DNA from: Candidatus Zixiibacteriota bacterium
GTDB taxonomy: Bacteria; Zixibacteria; MSB-5A5; CAIYYT01
Assembly (NCBI GenBank): GCA_023134875.1
Contig: JAGLUH010000569.1
Coordinates: 1 to 6,467 of the forward strand
Reading direction: 5' to 3'
Length of the DNA: 6,467 bases
The position numbers were made by a program, and so were the translations under genes. This document shows, piece after piece, positions 6,113-6,467 of the stretch. The notes under the pieces were generated by a model that saw only the letters and a list, made by a program, of their open reading frames with translations, searched no databases and was not told the DNA's origin. Every line of letters starts with the position of its first letter. Within the stretch, counting starts at the first letter, position 1.

Positions 6113-6467
6113 ATGAGCCGGTTTTTGATAAGCACCTTCATAGCGACGATTATGCCGGCGGCGGCAGCAGCGGCGACGGGTCAGGACGAAGCGTTCACAA
6201 TTCATGTAGTGATCGATTTGCTGCTCCTGATCGCCGGTTTGCTCTGTTTCACCGTGTGCCTGAAGATATTCTCCCTGCTCAAGGGTGGGGAGTTGTCGGT
6301 CGGCTGGCAGATGCTTACCGCTTCCTTCCTGATGCTGGCCCTTGGCGAAGTGCTGAGACTATCGATTGCCCTGGAATTGATAGCATTACACCCGAATGTC
6401 GCCGGTATCGTGCAGGTGCTGGCGTTATTCCTGCTCTTTTTGGGTGTGTCCCGGATCAAGAAAGGTC
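6113..6467 (+). CDS. Membrane protein of unknown function (5' part, runs off the right edge)
   Basis: The reading frame is open from ATG 6113 to the window end (118 full codons), with GAGGAA as ribosome site. The first ~21 residues (MSRFLISTFIATIMPAAAAA) look like a signal peptide or signal anchor with an alanine-rich end. Three hydrophobic helices follow at about residues 29-53 (VVIDLLLLIAGLLCFTVCLK), 65-88 (QMLTASFLMLALGEVLRLSI) and 96-113 (VAGIVQVLALFLLFLGVS), ending in the basic RIKKG. I do not recognise the family. It could be the membrane-sensing N-terminus of a larger signalling protein, or a small integral membrane protein. Its tight coupling to the DUF4388 gene suggests the two products work together. 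It is a real gene rather than noise, given the good ribosome site, operon spacing and coherent membrane topology. Confidence 0.75.
   Translation, partial: MSRFLISTFIATIMPAAAAAATGQDEAFTIHVVIDLLLLIAGLLCFTVCLKIFSLLKGGELSVGWQMLTASFLMLALGEVLRLSIALELIALHPNVAGIVQVLALFLLFLGVSRIKKG

Overview
This 6.5 kb window reads as ordinary chromosomal DNA of a peptidoglycan-containing, free-living bacterium with mid-range GC. The gene set is a geranylgeranyl-reductase-family flavoprotein, ribosomal protein S20, the lipid II flippase MurJ, the DNA-uptake channel ComEC, a DUF4388 regulator and the start of a membrane protein. There are no mobile elements, CRISPR arrays, tRNAs or rRNAs. The phylum cannot be fixed from the sequence. 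DUF4388 proteins together with a divergent ComEC suggest a deltaproteobacterial-type or FCB-related lineage (a Zixibacteria-like genome would fit), but this is a weak guess.

Layout: (1) 1-611, +, the 3' part of a flavin-dependent reductase whose N-terminal half lies outside the window. (2) 614-877, -, rpsT, convergent with the reductase and only 2 bases from it. (3) 878-937, a 60-base divergent control region holding an essentially perfect sigma70-type promoter for rpsT, whose -35 box touches the murJ start codon. (4) 938-2506, +, murJ with a TTG start. (5) 2529-4757, +, comEC, 22 bases after murJ and probably co-transcribed. Its true start appears to be a CTG at 2529 behind a good Shine-Dalgarno sequence, not the first conventional start, GTG 2598. 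(6) 4758-4916, an intergenic gap with a possible terminator or leader hairpin. (7) 4917-6104, +, a DUF4388 protein containing a tandem 24-5-24 residue repeat that resembles the c-di-GMP-binding MshEN domain. (8) 6113 to the right edge, +, a translationally coupled membrane protein with a signal-peptide-like N-terminus and three predicted helices.

The most noteworthy points are three. The C-terminal metallo-beta-lactamase-type domain of ComEC has lost every recognisable metal-binding motif, so this channel probably cannot degrade the non-transported DNA strand by itself. The DUF4388 protein has a precise MshEN-like repeat plus an unrecognised helical C-terminal domain. Three consecutive genes (rpsT, murJ, comEC) start at non-ATG codons. 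I see no wholly new multi-gene system; the DUF4388 plus membrane-protein pair is the best candidate for undescribed signalling.
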